Positions 7,215-15,903 of a stretch of DNA of 64,000 nucleotides are shown here, one piece after another (the stretch's first letter is position 1; every line of letters begins with the position of its first letter). The stretch lies in the NCBI GenBank assembly GCA_015999875.1, contig JAECRG010000001.1, positions 545,330 through 609,329 of the forward strand, written 5' to 3'. Source of the stretch: Candidatus Saccharimonadota bacterium (GTDB lineage: Bacteria; Patescibacteriota; Saccharimonadia; Saccharimonadales; Saccharimonadaceae). Made by a program: the position numbers and the translations under genes. The notes under the pieces were generated by a model that worked only from the letters and a program-made list of their open reading frames with translations, was not told the origin of the DNA and did not search any database.

Positions 7215-8486
7215 ATGAATGATATGAATATATACTTTTCCGGCATCGGCGGCGTAGGGCTCGGGCCCCTTGCGCAGATGGCTATTGACGCTGGACATAC
7301 TGTCGTGGGCTCAGATCTCGTTGATGGGCTCACTACGCAGGAGCTTGCGTCACAAAATGTATCGGTGCACATAGGCGCGCAGGACGGTCAATATCTACAG
7401 ACCGCGCACAGTCGATCACCTATCGATTGGTTTGTCTATACAGCAGCTCTCGCAGACGCCCATCCTGAACTTGTTGCAGCTCGAGAGTTAGGAATTCACA
7501 CTACCAAGCGAGATGGCTTACTCGCAAAAATCATCGAGGACAGCGGGCAAAAACTCATCGCTGTAGCTGGCACTCACGGCAAAACCACTACTACAGGCAT
7601 GCTAGTGTGGGCGTTTGAGCAACTTGGCATACCCGCAAGCTATAGCGTCGGTAGTCAGCTTGGATTCGGACCAAGTGGCAAATTTGATCCGGCCGCCAAC
7701 TACTTCATCTATGAGTGCGACGAATTCGATCGCAACTTTCTCAAATTTCACCCTTTCTTGAGTATTGTAGTGTCAATTGATTATGACCATCCAGACACCT
7801 ATCCTTCCGAAGAAGACTACAAGGCAGCGTTCAGACAATTTCTTCATCAGTCCAAAGCAACGATACTCTGGCAACAAGATGCCAACTACGTTAGCACTCG
7901 CGAGGCGTCGGCCTGGAGTCTACAGCCTGATGAGATAGTTGATCTTGCAATACCTGGCGAACACAATCGACGGAACGCGACCCTAGTTCTCAAAACTCTC
8001 GAGCGACTTAAGCTTGGTGAGAATTTAGCAAATCGTGATGCAGTCAGTAGCTTTCCCGGTACAAAGCGACGTTTCGAAAAACTAGCCGACAATATTTACA
8101 GCGACTACGGTCACCACCCTGCCGAAATTACCGCCACGCTACAGATGGCACGCGAACTCTGCGACCACGTCGTACTTGTATATCAGCCACACCAAAACAT
8201 TCGTCAACATGAATTACAGGAGCAGTACACAGACAAAGTATTCAAAGATGCAAGCGAAGTCTACTGGCTACCGACATACCTTACTCGGGAAGATCCAGAT
8301 CTAGGCATACTCACCCCAGAGCAGCTCACCAAAAATATATCCGAGCGACCTCTGCACATCACGGAACTCGACGATGCTCTATGGAGAACCATCTCCGCAC
8401 ATCGTGATGTCGGACATTTAGTGTTGTGTATGGGGGCAGGTTCAATCGATGGATGGTTACGAAAAAGAATATCCTCTGCTTTATAA
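7215..8486 (+). CDS. murC: UDP-N-acetylmuramate-alanine ligase-like Mur ligase
   Basis: A Mur ligase that adds the first amino acid to UDP-MurNAc in cytoplasmic peptidoglycan synthesis (MurC), or a close relative such as Mpl. It starts with the dinucleotide-type motif FSGIGGVGLGPLA, then the P-loop GTHGKTTTTGM (about residue 120) and the MurC-type signature YSDYGHHPAEI in the third domain. It is 423 residues from the ATG at 7215; MurC is usually 450-480. The frame extends upstream to 7140 but that part is hydrophobic, has no ribosome-binding site and overlaps the divergent gene, so 7215 or 7224 is preferred. The substrate choice (Ala against tripeptide) cannot be read from sequence alone. Confidence 0.85.
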   Translation: MNDMNIYFSGIGGVGLGPLAQMAIDAGHTVVGSDLVDGLTTQELASQNVSVHIGAQDGQYLQTAHSRSPIDWFVYTAALADAHPELVAARELGIHTTKRDGLLAKIIEDSGQKLIAVAGTHGKTTTTGMLVWAFEQLGIPASYSVGSQLGFGPSGKFDPAANYFIYECDEFDRNFLKFHPFLSIVVSIDYDHPDTYPSEEDYKAAFRQFLHQSKATILWQQDANYVSTREASAWSLQPDEIVDLAIPGEHNRRNATLVLKTLERLKLGENLANRDAVSSFPGTKRRFEKLADNIYSDYGHHPAEITATLQMARELCDHVVLVYQPHQNIRQHELQEQYTDKVFKDASEVYWLPTYLTREDPDLGILTPEQLTKNISERPLHITELDDALWRTISAHRDVGHLVLCMGAGSIDGWLRKRISSAL

Positions 8487-9146
8487 TTCAGTAGTATATT
8501 CATCAAAGAAGAAGTCATCACCGAAGAAACTCCGCGACACAATCTCTTCAACCGCAGGAGCCAACTCATAATTGCGTAGCTTGAGCGGCGCGCACCAACG
8601 AATCGCGTCTGTCTCCGGATAACTATCTAGCTCGAAACGACAGATATGCACGAGTGTGGATGAAAGAATTTCACCACCAACCAGCACTCGTATATATGCG
8701 TCGCCTACATGTCGAGGAGCTACTTCAAGTGTAAGCTTTTCATATGCTTCGCGTGCTGCGCCAGCCACGATCGACTCGTCGTCGATATGCACTTTTCCGT
8801 AGGGAAGTGTCCAGGTATCAATATATGGCTGCTTTGTACGTTTTTGTAGCAATACATTTCCATAACCATCCTGTATAAGCAGCATAGTAATTATCTTGGG
8901 CTGGCGACGCACAAAAAGCTTATCAGCATTGACACGGTCGACATAGCTCAAACCTAGCGGAGACAAAGTGTAGCCACTTTCAAGCTTTTCGACAAACTTG
9001 TTTTTCTGTAAAAGTTTCAAATGGTAGCTAAATAAATTTGTGTCAATACGCGGTGGGCGCAAGTCGCGAAAACGTACTATTTTGCTATGCAGCAGTACGG
9101 ATAGGATATGTTTTTGTATATGATGTGATACTTCTTGCTCAAACAT
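8481..9146 (-). CDS. Nudix-fold protein with N-terminal winged-helix-like domain
   Basis: 221 residues. Residues 1-70 look like a DNA-binding winged helix (LRPPRIDTNLFSYHLKLL followed by FVEKLESGYTLSPLG, typical of a helix-turn-helix plus wing). The rest has the Nudix fold: the box region is GKVHIDDESIVAGAAREAYE, where the family pattern is GX5EX7REUXEEXGU. Here the spacing is one longer and the REUXEE part reads REAYEK, so two metal-binding Glu are uncertain. It may thus be a ligand-sensing transcription factor of the NrtR type rather than a hydrolase (inference). Its 3' end overlaps the end of murC by six bases (convergent). Confidence 0.75.
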   Translation of the reverse strand: MFEQEVSHHIQKHILSVLLHSKIVRFRDLRPPRIDTNLFSYHLKLLQKNKFVEKLESGYTLSPLGLSYVDRVNADKLFVRRQPKIITMLLIQDGYGNVLLQKRTKQPYIDTWTLPYGKVHIDDESIVAGAAREAYEKLTLEVAPRHVGDAYIRVLVGGEILSSTLVHICRFELDSYPETDAIRWCAPLKLRNYELAPAVEEIVSRSFFGDDFFFDEYTTEL

Positions 9147-9239
9147 ATTTGACTCAAATTATACTTTCTAGATATCACCACTATAACGCGATATGATCAA
9201 TATGTCATCTGTTAGATAATAACCTAGGAGTGATATAAA

Positions 9240-10397
9240 ATGACAGAAAAGCTCAATAGTAATAACAATTTTGATCAAATATACAATGAAACCGAAAAAA
9301 CCTACCGTCCGCGTAATAAACAGCTTCTCGAGCGATTTCGAAGTGAGGCTGGCAAGCAAATCACACAGCCATACCTGAGCGACCCATCGGAGCAATTTAG
9401 CTTACGACTACGCCATACTACAAAGCCTGATGGCAACGTGAAGCTAGAGGCCACACTCAAATCTGCCGGTGAAATAGTTACCGACGGCAAATCACGCACT
9501 GAGTACCCTGGAGGTATCACACAGGAACGTTTTGATTATTATACGGCAAGCACACTGCCGACCGTGCGAAAGCGTAGAGTTAGTCCACTTGATGCCATCG
9601 ACATTGATTTTTTCGAAAGTGGAGATGTGCATGTTGAAAGCGAAGATCCTTTGGCCTGGAATAGATTTCTCGATCACTCCGATCTACATGCAAATGAGTT
9701 TGAGGATGTGACTGGTCTCGTACCAGACAACGAGCTACTTGCTCACATTAATTACCGACGGAGCCATGGAGGCCGAAGCGCATTTACACCATATCGTCCT
9801 TTTGATACAGATATCGCACTCGAATCCATCCTCCCCTACGCAAAAAGCTCGATTCAACTATCGCGCACGGCTACACCAATCATACGTGTGTACGGGCGTT
9901 CGGGCTCCGGTAAATCACACTGTCTCGACATACTGCGAGAAAAGCTGGCTACACACGGAGTAGACTCAGCAGTACTCTCTACCGACGACTATAACCGTGG
10001 CATAAAAGCACTCACCGAGATGAACGGCGGTAATCATCCGACAGACTTCGACACAAGTGAGGTATATGATCTTGATGCGGCACGTACCGATCTACTACAC
10101 CTGCTCGATGGCAGTGTCATACAAAAACGCACTATCGACTACGCGACGAGTGAACCTGTTTTTATTGGTGAGCTAGCCCCTCCGCAACATAGTGGCGTGC
10201 TTTTTGTCGAAGGCATCTGGGCAAGACACAGCAAGTTTGATCTCGCCGATCTGACTTTTGATGTAGGCACGCCTATCGCGACCTCTATAGGTCAGCGAAT
10301 CACCCGAGACCTCGTCGCTCGACCAGAGTTTGCAGATCCTTCAAGCAATCTACAATACTACCTCGAACATGCCGAGCCAGCATACCGATCTACTTAG
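9240..10397 (+). CDS. P-loop kinase, uridine kinase/phosphoribulokinase-like, with N-terminal extension
   Basis: 385 residues. The C-terminal 170 residues form a nucleoside-kinase-like P-loop domain: Walker A GRSGSGKS (about residue 220), the acidic STDDYNRG motif, FDTSEVYDLDAARTDLL (equivalent to the PxAFD segment), VEGIWA (Walker B-like) and the RITRDL basic helix. The N-terminal 190 residues are acidic and unrecognised (possibly a CYTH/phosphate-binding-like or regulatory domain; TLKSAGE and YPGGITQERFDYY do not give a firm match). There is an AGGAG ribosome-binding site 8 bases before the ATG. Substrate unknown. Confidence 0.75.
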   Translation: MTEKLNSNNNFDQIYNETEKTYRPRNKQLLERFRSEAGKQITQPYLSDPSEQFSLRLRHTTKPDGNVKLEATLKSAGEIVTDGKSRTEYPGGITQERFDYYTASTLPTVRKRRVSPLDAIDIDFFESGDVHVESEDPLAWNRFLDHSDLHANEFEDVTGLVPDNELLAHINYRRSHGGRSAFTPYRPFDTDIALESILPYAKSSIQLSRTATPIIRVYGRSGSGKSHCLDILREKLATHGVDSAVLSTDDYNRGIKALTEMNGGNHPTDFDTSEVYDLDAARTDLLHLLDGSVIQKRTIDYATSEPVFIGELAPPQHSGVLFVEGIWARHSKFDLADLTFDVGTPIATSIGQRITRDLVARPEFADPSSNLQYYLEHAEPAYRST

Positions 10398-10945
10398 ATC
10401 TTGACCGGTAGGCTAGTTGAAAAAAGCTTCGTCGAAACAGGCCGCCACTCGTCGCTAAACTGATCGAATATTGCTAGACATAACTGCCGCGTATCGTTCC
10501 AGATATCAGCATCACTTAAACCGACAATGCCGTCGCGAGTAAGCCAACGAATCTCTTCCGACTCGCCCTCAGCAACCTCTCTGCGCGGGTGTGTGTCTGC
10601 GATAAATATAAAGCCCTGATCTGTATGATAATGCCCCGGTACAACCTCATGCGTTTGCACGACAAAGGGTTGTGGATGCACTACCACATGTTCAAGCGCT
10701 GCAACACGCACTACGGGCTGTAGTATTTCCAACTCATCCAGCGCATAACCGGATTCTTCTGCGAGCTCATGCGCAAGCGCGCTCCATGGTGTCTCGTCGA
10801 GTTCAATATGCCCGCCCACCGGCAGTAGCATGCCAAGTTTTTTATGTTTGTGAAGCATTACGTATATGTCGTCACCATCACGGCGAAGCATATACGCAGA
10901 TACCGTCTGGTCGATTTGACCAGGCTTGTCATGAATATGTCCCAT
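10394..10945 (-). CDS. Nudix hydrolase
   Basis: 183 residues with a nearly canonical Nudix box: GGHIELDETPWSALAHELAEES, matching GX5EX7REUXEEXGU except that the first Arg is His. The catalytic Glu residues of the EEXGY end are kept, so a metal-dependent pyrophosphohydrolase on a nucleoside-diphosphate derivative is likely. The start MGHIHDKPGQ has GAGGTAAC upstream. The gene ends tail to tail with the kinase at 9240-10397, with a four-base overlap. Confidence 0.9.
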   Translation of the reverse strand: MGHIHDKPGQIDQTVSAYMLRRDGDDIYVMLHKHKKLGMLLPVGGHIELDETPWSALAHELAEESGYALDELEILQPVVRVAALEHVVVHPQPFVVQTHEVVPGHYHTDQGFIFIADTHPRREVAEGESEEIRWLTRDGIVGLSDADIWNDTRQLCLAIFDQFSDEWRPVSTKLFSTSLPVKI

Positions 10946-11023
10946 TTTTGTTACCTCATCTACTCTCTCACAAGTAGAATTTGTTTGTATTATATGTTTG
11001 CAAATCTATACTATCATATATTG

Positions 11024-11665
11024 CTAGCGCTTGCGAACTCTCACGAAATTTGTCACTAGACCTTCGCTTAGCCAGCGTTGCTCATAGGTAGTTTGGATTT
11101 TGTACTCATCCGGTAGATCAGACTCATGCAGGTCAAAACTAAGCTCATCGACATACCACTCTTTTTGCACAAATTGCTCTAAGCTCCAATGAAAAAAATT
11201 ACAGTTGTCATGCTTAAGATGCAATGCACCTTCGGGACGCAACAACTCACCGTACCGTGCCAAAAAAGTAGGGTGTGTGAGCCTTCGGCCCGCTGAACGT
11301 TCCCGAGGAAACGGATCAGGGAATGTCACCCAGATAGCCATAAGTGACGCGGAAGTAAAGAGCTCAAGCACCTGATCTGCGCGTGCGCGAATGAATTGTA
11401 CATTCGTGAGACCTCGGGCCGCAGCCTCATACGCGCCTTTTTGCAGACGATCGCCTTTTACATCAAGTGCTACGAACTGCCTCTCAGGGTAACGCTCCGC
11501 CAGCTCAACACTAAACAGTCCATTGCCAGCTCCGATTTCCACAATATCTACGGGTTGTTTGCGCCACTCGTCAAACTCAAAACATAGCGGTGAGTTTGCA
11601 AATTGAGCAAACTTATATTTTTTACGCTTACGCGTAATAATGAAGTCGTTTGGGTCTAGCATCAT
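11024..11665 (-). CDS. trmB: tRNA (guanine-N7-)-methyltransferase
   Basis: 213 residues. SAM-dependent enzyme that makes m7G46 in the tRNA variable loop. It has the SAM-binding loop EIGAGNGLFS (about residues 42-51), the acidic end of strand 2 (LDVKGDRL), and the TrmB signature VTFPDPFPRERSAGRRL with the catalytic Asp in FPDPF, followed by the KHDN and late Thr/Glu segment. The ATG at 11665 overlaps the stop of the preceding gene (ATGA), so it is the second gene of a coupled pair with 11662-12024. Family length is 200-240. Confidence 0.92.
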   Translation of the reverse strand: MMLDPNDFIITRKRKKYKFAQFANSPLCFEFDEWRKQPVDIVEIGAGNGLFSVELAERYPERQFVALDVKGDRLQKGAYEAAARGLTNVQFIRARADQVLELFTSASLMAIWVTFPDPFPRERSAGRRLTHPTFLARYGELLRPEGALHLKHDNCNFFHWSLEQFVQKEWYVDELSFDLHESDLPDEYKIQTTYEQRWLSEGLVTNFVRVRKR

Positions 11666-12024
11666 TCAACCTTGATGCCGAGTCGGCCATCTTCTAGCGG
11701 TGTCGAATCAAACCCATTAATGTCTTTTTGTATATCTGCCTGCTGTTTTTTATAAAGCTCGTCGAATTGGTCAAAGGCTTTCTGATCTAATTTTCCGGCT
11801 GCATTAAAACCATCATATCGCTTAGCTTGCTGCGCACGTATACGCTCCTCTTGTAGACCAGGAAGGCTTAGGTCCAGCTGCGCTGCGCCGCTCATGTTAT
11901 AGAGATACATACTCATTAGCACAAGTATAAGCGACACGAGTACCGCGCCCGTGATAAGTGCAACAAACGGCTTTTTACTGTGCAGTTTCTTAACTAGGAC
12001 TGGTTCGGGTTCACTAGTTTGCAT
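11662..12024 (-). CDS. Small bitopic membrane protein
   Basis: 120 residues: a short cytoplasmic N-terminus, one transmembrane helix (about 20-43), then a charged helical extracytoplasmic region rich in Gln, Lys and Asp, ending DGRLGIKVE. It has no family that I recognise. It is located between a secreted protein (12014-12589; overlaps by 11 bases) and trmB (overlaps by 4 bases), so the three are one operon. Confidence 0.65.
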   Translation of the reverse strand: MQTSEPEPVLVKKLHSKKPFVALITGAVLVSLILVLMSMYLYNMSGAAQLDLSLPGLQEERIRAQQAKRYDGFNAAGKLDQKAFDQFDELYKKQQADIQKDINGFDSTPLEDGRLGIKVE

Positions 12025-12589
12025 CGTTGGCTCGCTTTTCTTCTTCTACTGAAATCGTCTTCCTAAAATCTTTGTACGCTTCGTGATATTGCGTCATCAG
12101 ATCATCGAGTGCTTTGACGTCACCATACACAGTAGCCCTAAGCTCTTTTGTGGTCTGTAAATTGACATAGTAGGTTTGCATCTGCGATTGACAGTCGGCC
12201 TTAATGAGAGTTACTAATGCTTCATCGTATTTCGTGTAGTCACTACGGAACTTTTGAAGTGACTTCTCGAAATCCGCAGCAATCTTGATCAACCCCCCAC
12301 CATCAAGCTTGTTTTCGACGATACGCGAATTGAGCCTGCCCATCAGGTTCGTAGACGCATTGTCGTACCCTTGACCCAGTGTCACACGTGCAAGCTTATC
12401 TCGCCTATGCACATCATTGAGCTTAAACTTAACCTCTAGGCAGTCCATAGTGACGAGGCTGTAGAGAGAAGAGTCATCTGGCTTAAGCTGTCCCTGCTCT
12501 GAAGATACCGCATGCGAAACAGGCGCAGCAACAAGCGATGCTACGATAAAAACGATAAGCGCAGCCATCGTGGATAACGTTCGATACAT
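12014..12589 (-). CDS. Exported helical protein, unknown
   Basis: 191 residues with a clear Sec signal peptide (residues 1-27, hydrophobic core LIVFIVASLVAA, cleavage after HA in VSHA). The mature part is helical and charged with two Cys (one in MDCLEVKF, one in KADCQSQM), which could form a disulfide outside the cell. It ends with an acidic/basic helix. Function is unknown. It overlaps the membrane protein gene downstream; together they may form an envelope complex (inference). Confidence 0.7.
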   Translation of the reverse strand: MYRTLSTMAALIVFIVASLVAAPVSHAVSSEQGQLKPDDSSLYSLVTMDCLEVKFKLNDVHRRDKLARVTLGQGYDNASTNLMGRLNSRIVENKLDGGGLIKIAADFEKSLQKFRSDYTKYDEALVTLIKADCQSQMQTYYVNLQTTKELRATVYGDVKALDDLMTQYHEAYKDFRKTISVEEEKRANDAN

Positions 12590-12614
12590 ATTACTATATT
12601 ATCCCGGACTAGCG

Positions 12615-13418
12615 CTACTTAGTCAAACAAACCGACTGCTTACTCTGCTCTATTAGCCCCTCTTTAAGTAGCTGTTCATAGGCTGTTTCAAATCGACCAT
12701 CGTGTGTATCTGCAGCTTCTTGTAAAGCACTGAGAGTAATTTGCCCAGCAGTAAGTACGCGTAGTATATAACCTCGTACCTCACGCACACTACCCGTAAG
12801 TGGAGTCTGCTTGCGGTAGTGTTTACTGGCAGCGTTGTTTCTCACACCTGTTCGCTTGAGCCACGAACCATAATCCATGAGTGCCCAATAGAACTCCCTT
12901 GGATGTTCGGTGTCAATCGTAGCCGCTAGCTTCTCGAGTATACTGTTGTCGGCTACATCCGTGCGACCTGCGAAGAAGTGGTGCAGGTAGACTGTTCGGA
13001 CATTTGTCTCTATGTAGAGAACCGGCTGATTGTAGACATATGCCAGGAGTGCTCCTGCGGTGTTTTTGCCAACCCCGGGAAGCTTCACGAGCTCCTCATA
13101 GGTAGCAGGTAACTCTGCGGTATGTTCTGCTACTATTGTTTTTGCGGCGTCATGAAGAAATTTTGCACGGCGATTGTAGCCAAGACCACTCCACAGCGTC
13201 AGCACGTCAGCAAGTGACGAGGCGGCCAGTGTCTGGAAATCCGGGAAACGTAAAATAAAGGCTTCAAACTTTGGTAGAACTCGATCGACCTGTGTCTGCT
13301 GAAGCATAATCTCGCTGACCAGTACGTAATAGCCATGAGTATCACGACGCCACGGCATGTCGCGATATAGCTCAAGCCCTTTTTCATTGAGTATTGTTAT
13401 GAATTCTGGATCTTTCAC
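12615..13418 (-). CDS. mutY: MutY-like adenine DNA glycosylase without iron-sulfur cluster
   Basis: 267 residues of the HhH-GPD superfamily. MutY removes adenine paired with 8-oxoguanine. The catalytic Glu is at residue 36 in SEIMLQQTQV and the helix-hairpin-helix is LPGVGKNTAGALLAYVY (113-129). The aspartate of the LDGNV-type motif is replaced by Glu (residue 137 in YIETNV). After MDYGSWLKRTG the four cysteines that hold the [4Fe-4S] cluster are absent (only one Cys, near the end), and there is no C-terminal Nudix-like domain. Clusterless MutY proteins are known in other groups. The sequence shows a competent glycosylase fold, but the A:8-oxoG activity needs testing. Confidence 0.85.
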   Translation of the reverse strand: MKDPEFITILNEKGLELYRDMPWRRDTHGYYVLVSEIMLQQTQVDRVLPKFEAFILRFPDFQTLAASSLADVLTLWSGLGYNRRAKFLHDAAKTIVAEHTAELPATYEELVKLPGVGKNTAGALLAYVYNQPVLYIETNVRTVYLHHFFAGRTDVADNSILEKLAATIDTEHPREFYWALMDYGSWLKRTGVRNNAASKHYRKQTPLTGSVREVRGYILRVLTAGQITLSALQEAADTHDGRFETAYEQLLKEGLIEQSKQSVCLTK

Positions 13419-13447
13419 TACTCCTTAGTATACAACAGGGGGTGCAC

Positions 13448-14149
13448 CTAATCAGTAAGGGTGTCGAGCTCGTCGATCATCTCTTCGGTACGCGCGCATT
13501 GCTCACCCGCCAGGGTTTCACTTGTTGCTAGATTGGCCTGAGAAAATGCAATCCCCTCAAGCTTCTCAAGTTTTTTACCGTTTTCATCAACACTTGTGTA
13601 GACAGAAAAATTTGAATCTATGCCATAGGTGATAGGGCCCAATGTATCAACATCAGCTATCGCCTGCTCGGCTGTTTTCTTTTTCGTCTCATCAACTGCC
13701 GTCACAATACCGCGAGCAACATGTCTATCGGTATTAAGCTCAACATCATAGCTATAAATAGTAGTGTTCGCGACTTCTTTGCTACTTACTGCAACTCGAG
13801 ATTTTCCGTCGGAAGATACATAAAGTGTCGCCATCGCTGTCTCTCGTGGTGTAGTCTGCTCGATCAGTTGCGCTGTAGCAAGCTGTGCAAGCTTGTAAGT
13901 ACAGCTAGTAAGCTGCTCATATGAATTGTGAGTTTCAGCCTTCGGTGTTGTTGACTCGACTGTTGGTGTAGAAGACTCGGTTGTTGGAGTAGGTGTCGTC
14001 TCGATAGGTGGCGTAGTGGTCTCTGTCGTTACACTTGTTTGCTGTTCGGGAATAGCATGACCATCTACTTGCGTTTCACACGCTGTAGCTGCAAATATTG
14101 CGCCGGCAGCAGCAACGCCTGCACCAAATTCTATGAATTTTCTTTTCAT
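13448..14149 (-). CDS. Exported lipoprotein
   Basis: 233 residues. A basic N-terminus and a hydrophobic segment end in the lipobox-like AATAC with Cys at residue 24, which predicts lipid attachment to the membrane. A Thr/Pro/Glu linker (about 30-75) is followed by a compact globular domain of about 150 residues with two further Cys (in LTSCTYKLA and GEQCARTE), probably disulfide-linked. I do not recognise the domain. It forms its own unit between mutY and the YtxH-like gene. Confidence 0.75.
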   Translation of the reverse strand: MKRKFIEFGAGVAAAGAIFAATACETQVDGHAIPEQQTSVTTETTTPPIETTPTPTTESSTPTVESTTPKAETHNSYEQLTSCTYKLAQLATAQLIEQTTPRETAMATLYVSSDGKSRVAVSSKEVANTTIYSYDVELNTDRHVARGIVTAVDETKKKTAEQAIADVDTLGPITYGIDSNFSVYTSVDENGKKLEKLEGIAFSQANLATSETLAGEQCARTEEMIDELDTLTD

Positions 14150-14254
14150 CTAAATAATCCTTGCATAATATTATATATAACTATATCATAAATACTAATA
14201 AAAAGCAATAGCGGCCCAAAGGGACCGCCATAATTTGCGTCAAATATATGACGA

Positions 14255-14629
14255 TTAGCGTAGCTTGTTGACACTTTCGCTTACGTCCTTAGTTGTCTTG
14301 GTAGCAGTGTCTGCTGCACGGCCGAGACTTCGCTTGGCCTGAGCCCCAATAGTTGTCGCTTCTTTGCTAATGCGAGAAGCCGAGGTAGAGGCTTTTTTGC
14401 TAAAATCTGCCGCTTCATCAGAAATTTGCGTCACACCTTTTTTGACCTTTTCAGTACTTTCATCAAGCACTTCTTTAGCTTGTTCTTTTTTAGCGGCTGC
14501 TTTTTGTTCGAGCTCGTCTTTTTTGACCTGTAGATCTTTTCGAGTCTCTTCACCACTCTTTGGTGCAAAAAGCACGCCTGCCACATAGCCAGCTGCTGCA
14601 GCTGCGACGACACCTAGTAATTTCTTCAT
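14255..14629 (-). CDS. YtxH-domain protein
   Basis: 124 residues: an N-terminal hydrophobic helix of about 20 residues (AAAAAGYVAGVLFAPKSGEETR), the hallmark start of YtxH/general-stress proteins, then a Lys/Glu/Ala-rich amphipathic helix with repeated 11-residue periodicity, similar to LEA-like proteins. YtxH proteins are linked to stress and envelope integrity; the exact role is not known. There is a strong AAGGAGG-type ribosome-binding site. It is directly followed upstream by the 14656 gene, likely in one transcript. Confidence 0.85.
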   Translation of the reverse strand: MKKLLGVVAAAAAGYVAGVLFAPKSGEETRKDLQVKKDELEQKAAAKKEQAKEVLDESTEKVKKGVTQISDEAADFSKKASTSASRISKEATTIGAQAKRSLGRAADTATKTTKDVSESVNKLR

Positions 14630-14655
14630 AGCAAGTCCTCCTTGTCTTTAATTAG

Positions 14656-14874
14656 TTATTTGCGAAATGCACGCATCGCTGCCGAGAACACTGTTGTCGG
14701 CGAAAGCCATGCAGTAGCCGATGATAGGTTGTCCGTAATTTGACGCGCATCCTCAGCAACTTTATTAATTTTGTTGAGCACTAGCACAACCAAGATAATG
14801 AGTACAATCAGTACAAGCGTCAGTATAGTCACCAGTATTGTCAGTAGCACGATAGCAAGTTCGATTTGATCCAT
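14656..14874 (-). CDS. Small membrane protein upstream of YtxH gene
   Basis: 72 residues with one very long hydrophobic segment (about residues 5-34, Leu/Ile/Val only) and a polar, helical tail (KINKVAEDARQITDNL). This resembles DUF948-type proteins that accompany YtxH proteins in Firmicutes. It is 26 bases from the YtxH gene and on the same strand, so a functional pair is likely. Confidence 0.75.
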   Translation of the reverse strand: MDQIELAIVLLTILVTILTLVLIVLIILVVLVLNKINKVAEDARQITDNLSSATAWLSPTTVFSAAMRAFRK

Positions 14875-14928
14875 AACGGCTCCTTAAGTTATATATCTAT
14901 CGTAGCACAAACAGTGCTCACTCGTCGA

Positions 14929-15879
14929 TTACCGCGGTGTTCTTTTGCGGCGAAGCTTCATTTCCTCGTCAGGCGTCTCTACCTCGATCTGGATATGATG
15001 CACTAGCGGAATCTTCTTGTGAATACGTCGCTTGATAGTGTCGACAATCTTTTCCACTTCATCTGTCGTAAAGTCATCCTGCAGATGTACTTCCATGACC
15101 ACAAATAACTTCGATGAACCCACATACATCGTCAGAAGATCCAGTATGGCGTTGACACCTTTTACACCCAATGCTTCGTGTTTAAGTTGCTCGAGAATCT
15201 TGACATCGACTCCCCTGCCAACGATTAAATCACGAATATCTCGCATCAACATAACTGCGGCGATCATCATCGTGAAGCCGATTAAGATGCTTCCCACACC
15301 ATCAAACTGCGCAAGTCCCGTCAGCTGATATACACCAAGTGCGAGTAGCCCCAAGATAGTAGCTGTAGTACCGAGAAAATCAATCGCAAACGTAGCCTTC
15401 GTCTCAATCAAACTTGAGTTTACCAGGTAGCGCCACCAATGATCCCCTTGCTCGCTCCCCTCATGGTGTAGCCGCTTGAGACTGAGGGAAAATGCATAGC
15501 CGTTTGTCACGAGGCCAAAAAGCAACATCGCAAACGCAACCCACACGTATTCTACTTCCGAAGGATAGAGTACTTGCTGATAGCCAAAGTACAGTGACAT
15601 AGCTCCGGTGCCCGCAAACATGATAATACTGGCGATAAGCACCCAGAAAAATATTTCCCTGCCATAGCCAAACTGGAACCGTGCGTCTGCTTTGCGTTTG
15701 GAGCGTTTGACACCCACAAACAAAAGTCCACCTGTCACGAGATCCGATAGACCCTGTAAGGCCTGTGAAAGCATCACCGTCGAGCCAGTCAGAAGTGCGA
15801 CGAGAAGATTCAACACCACATCCGACACACTGACAAGTGCCGACGTTGCAACTACCCGAACATCAGAGAGTTTTGCCAT
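14929..15879 (-). CDS. Cation diffusion facilitator (CDF) family transporter
   Basis: 316 residues. CDF proteins export Zn2+, Mn2+ or Fe2+ using proton exchange. The first helices contain ALQGLSDLV, where the usual metal-site HSLxD has Gln in place of His but the Asp is kept; the fifth helix has FAIDFLGTT with the partner Asp. A C-terminal cytoplasmic ferredoxin-like domain (about 215-300) follows with the family's VxxILDLLTMYVG and HIQIEVETP segments. The loss of the His makes the metal specificity uncertain and points to Mn or a non-Zn substrate (inference). Family lengths are 290-330. Confidence 0.9.
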   Translation of the reverse strand: MAKLSDVRVVATSALVSVSDVVLNLLVALLTGSTVMLSQALQGLSDLVTGGLLFVGVKRSKRKADARFQFGYGREIFFWVLIASIIMFAGTGAMSLYFGYQQVLYPSEVEYVWVAFAMLLFGLVTNGYAFSLSLKRLHHEGSEQGDHWWRYLVNSSLIETKATFAIDFLGTTATILGLLALGVYQLTGLAQFDGVGSILIGFTMMIAAVMLMRDIRDLIVGRGVDVKILEQLKHEALGVKGVNAILDLLTMYVGSSKLFVVMEVHLQDDFTTDEVEKIVDTIKRRIHKKIPLVHHIQIEVETPDEEMKLRRKRTPR

Positions 15880-15903
15880 TAGCTTAATTGTAGCAGACTA
15901 GCG

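Noticed and set aside
15032-15328. Plus-strand frame of 98 codons over the CDF gene
   Set aside because: Antisense to the conserved CDF transporter; Ser/Thr-rich shadow.
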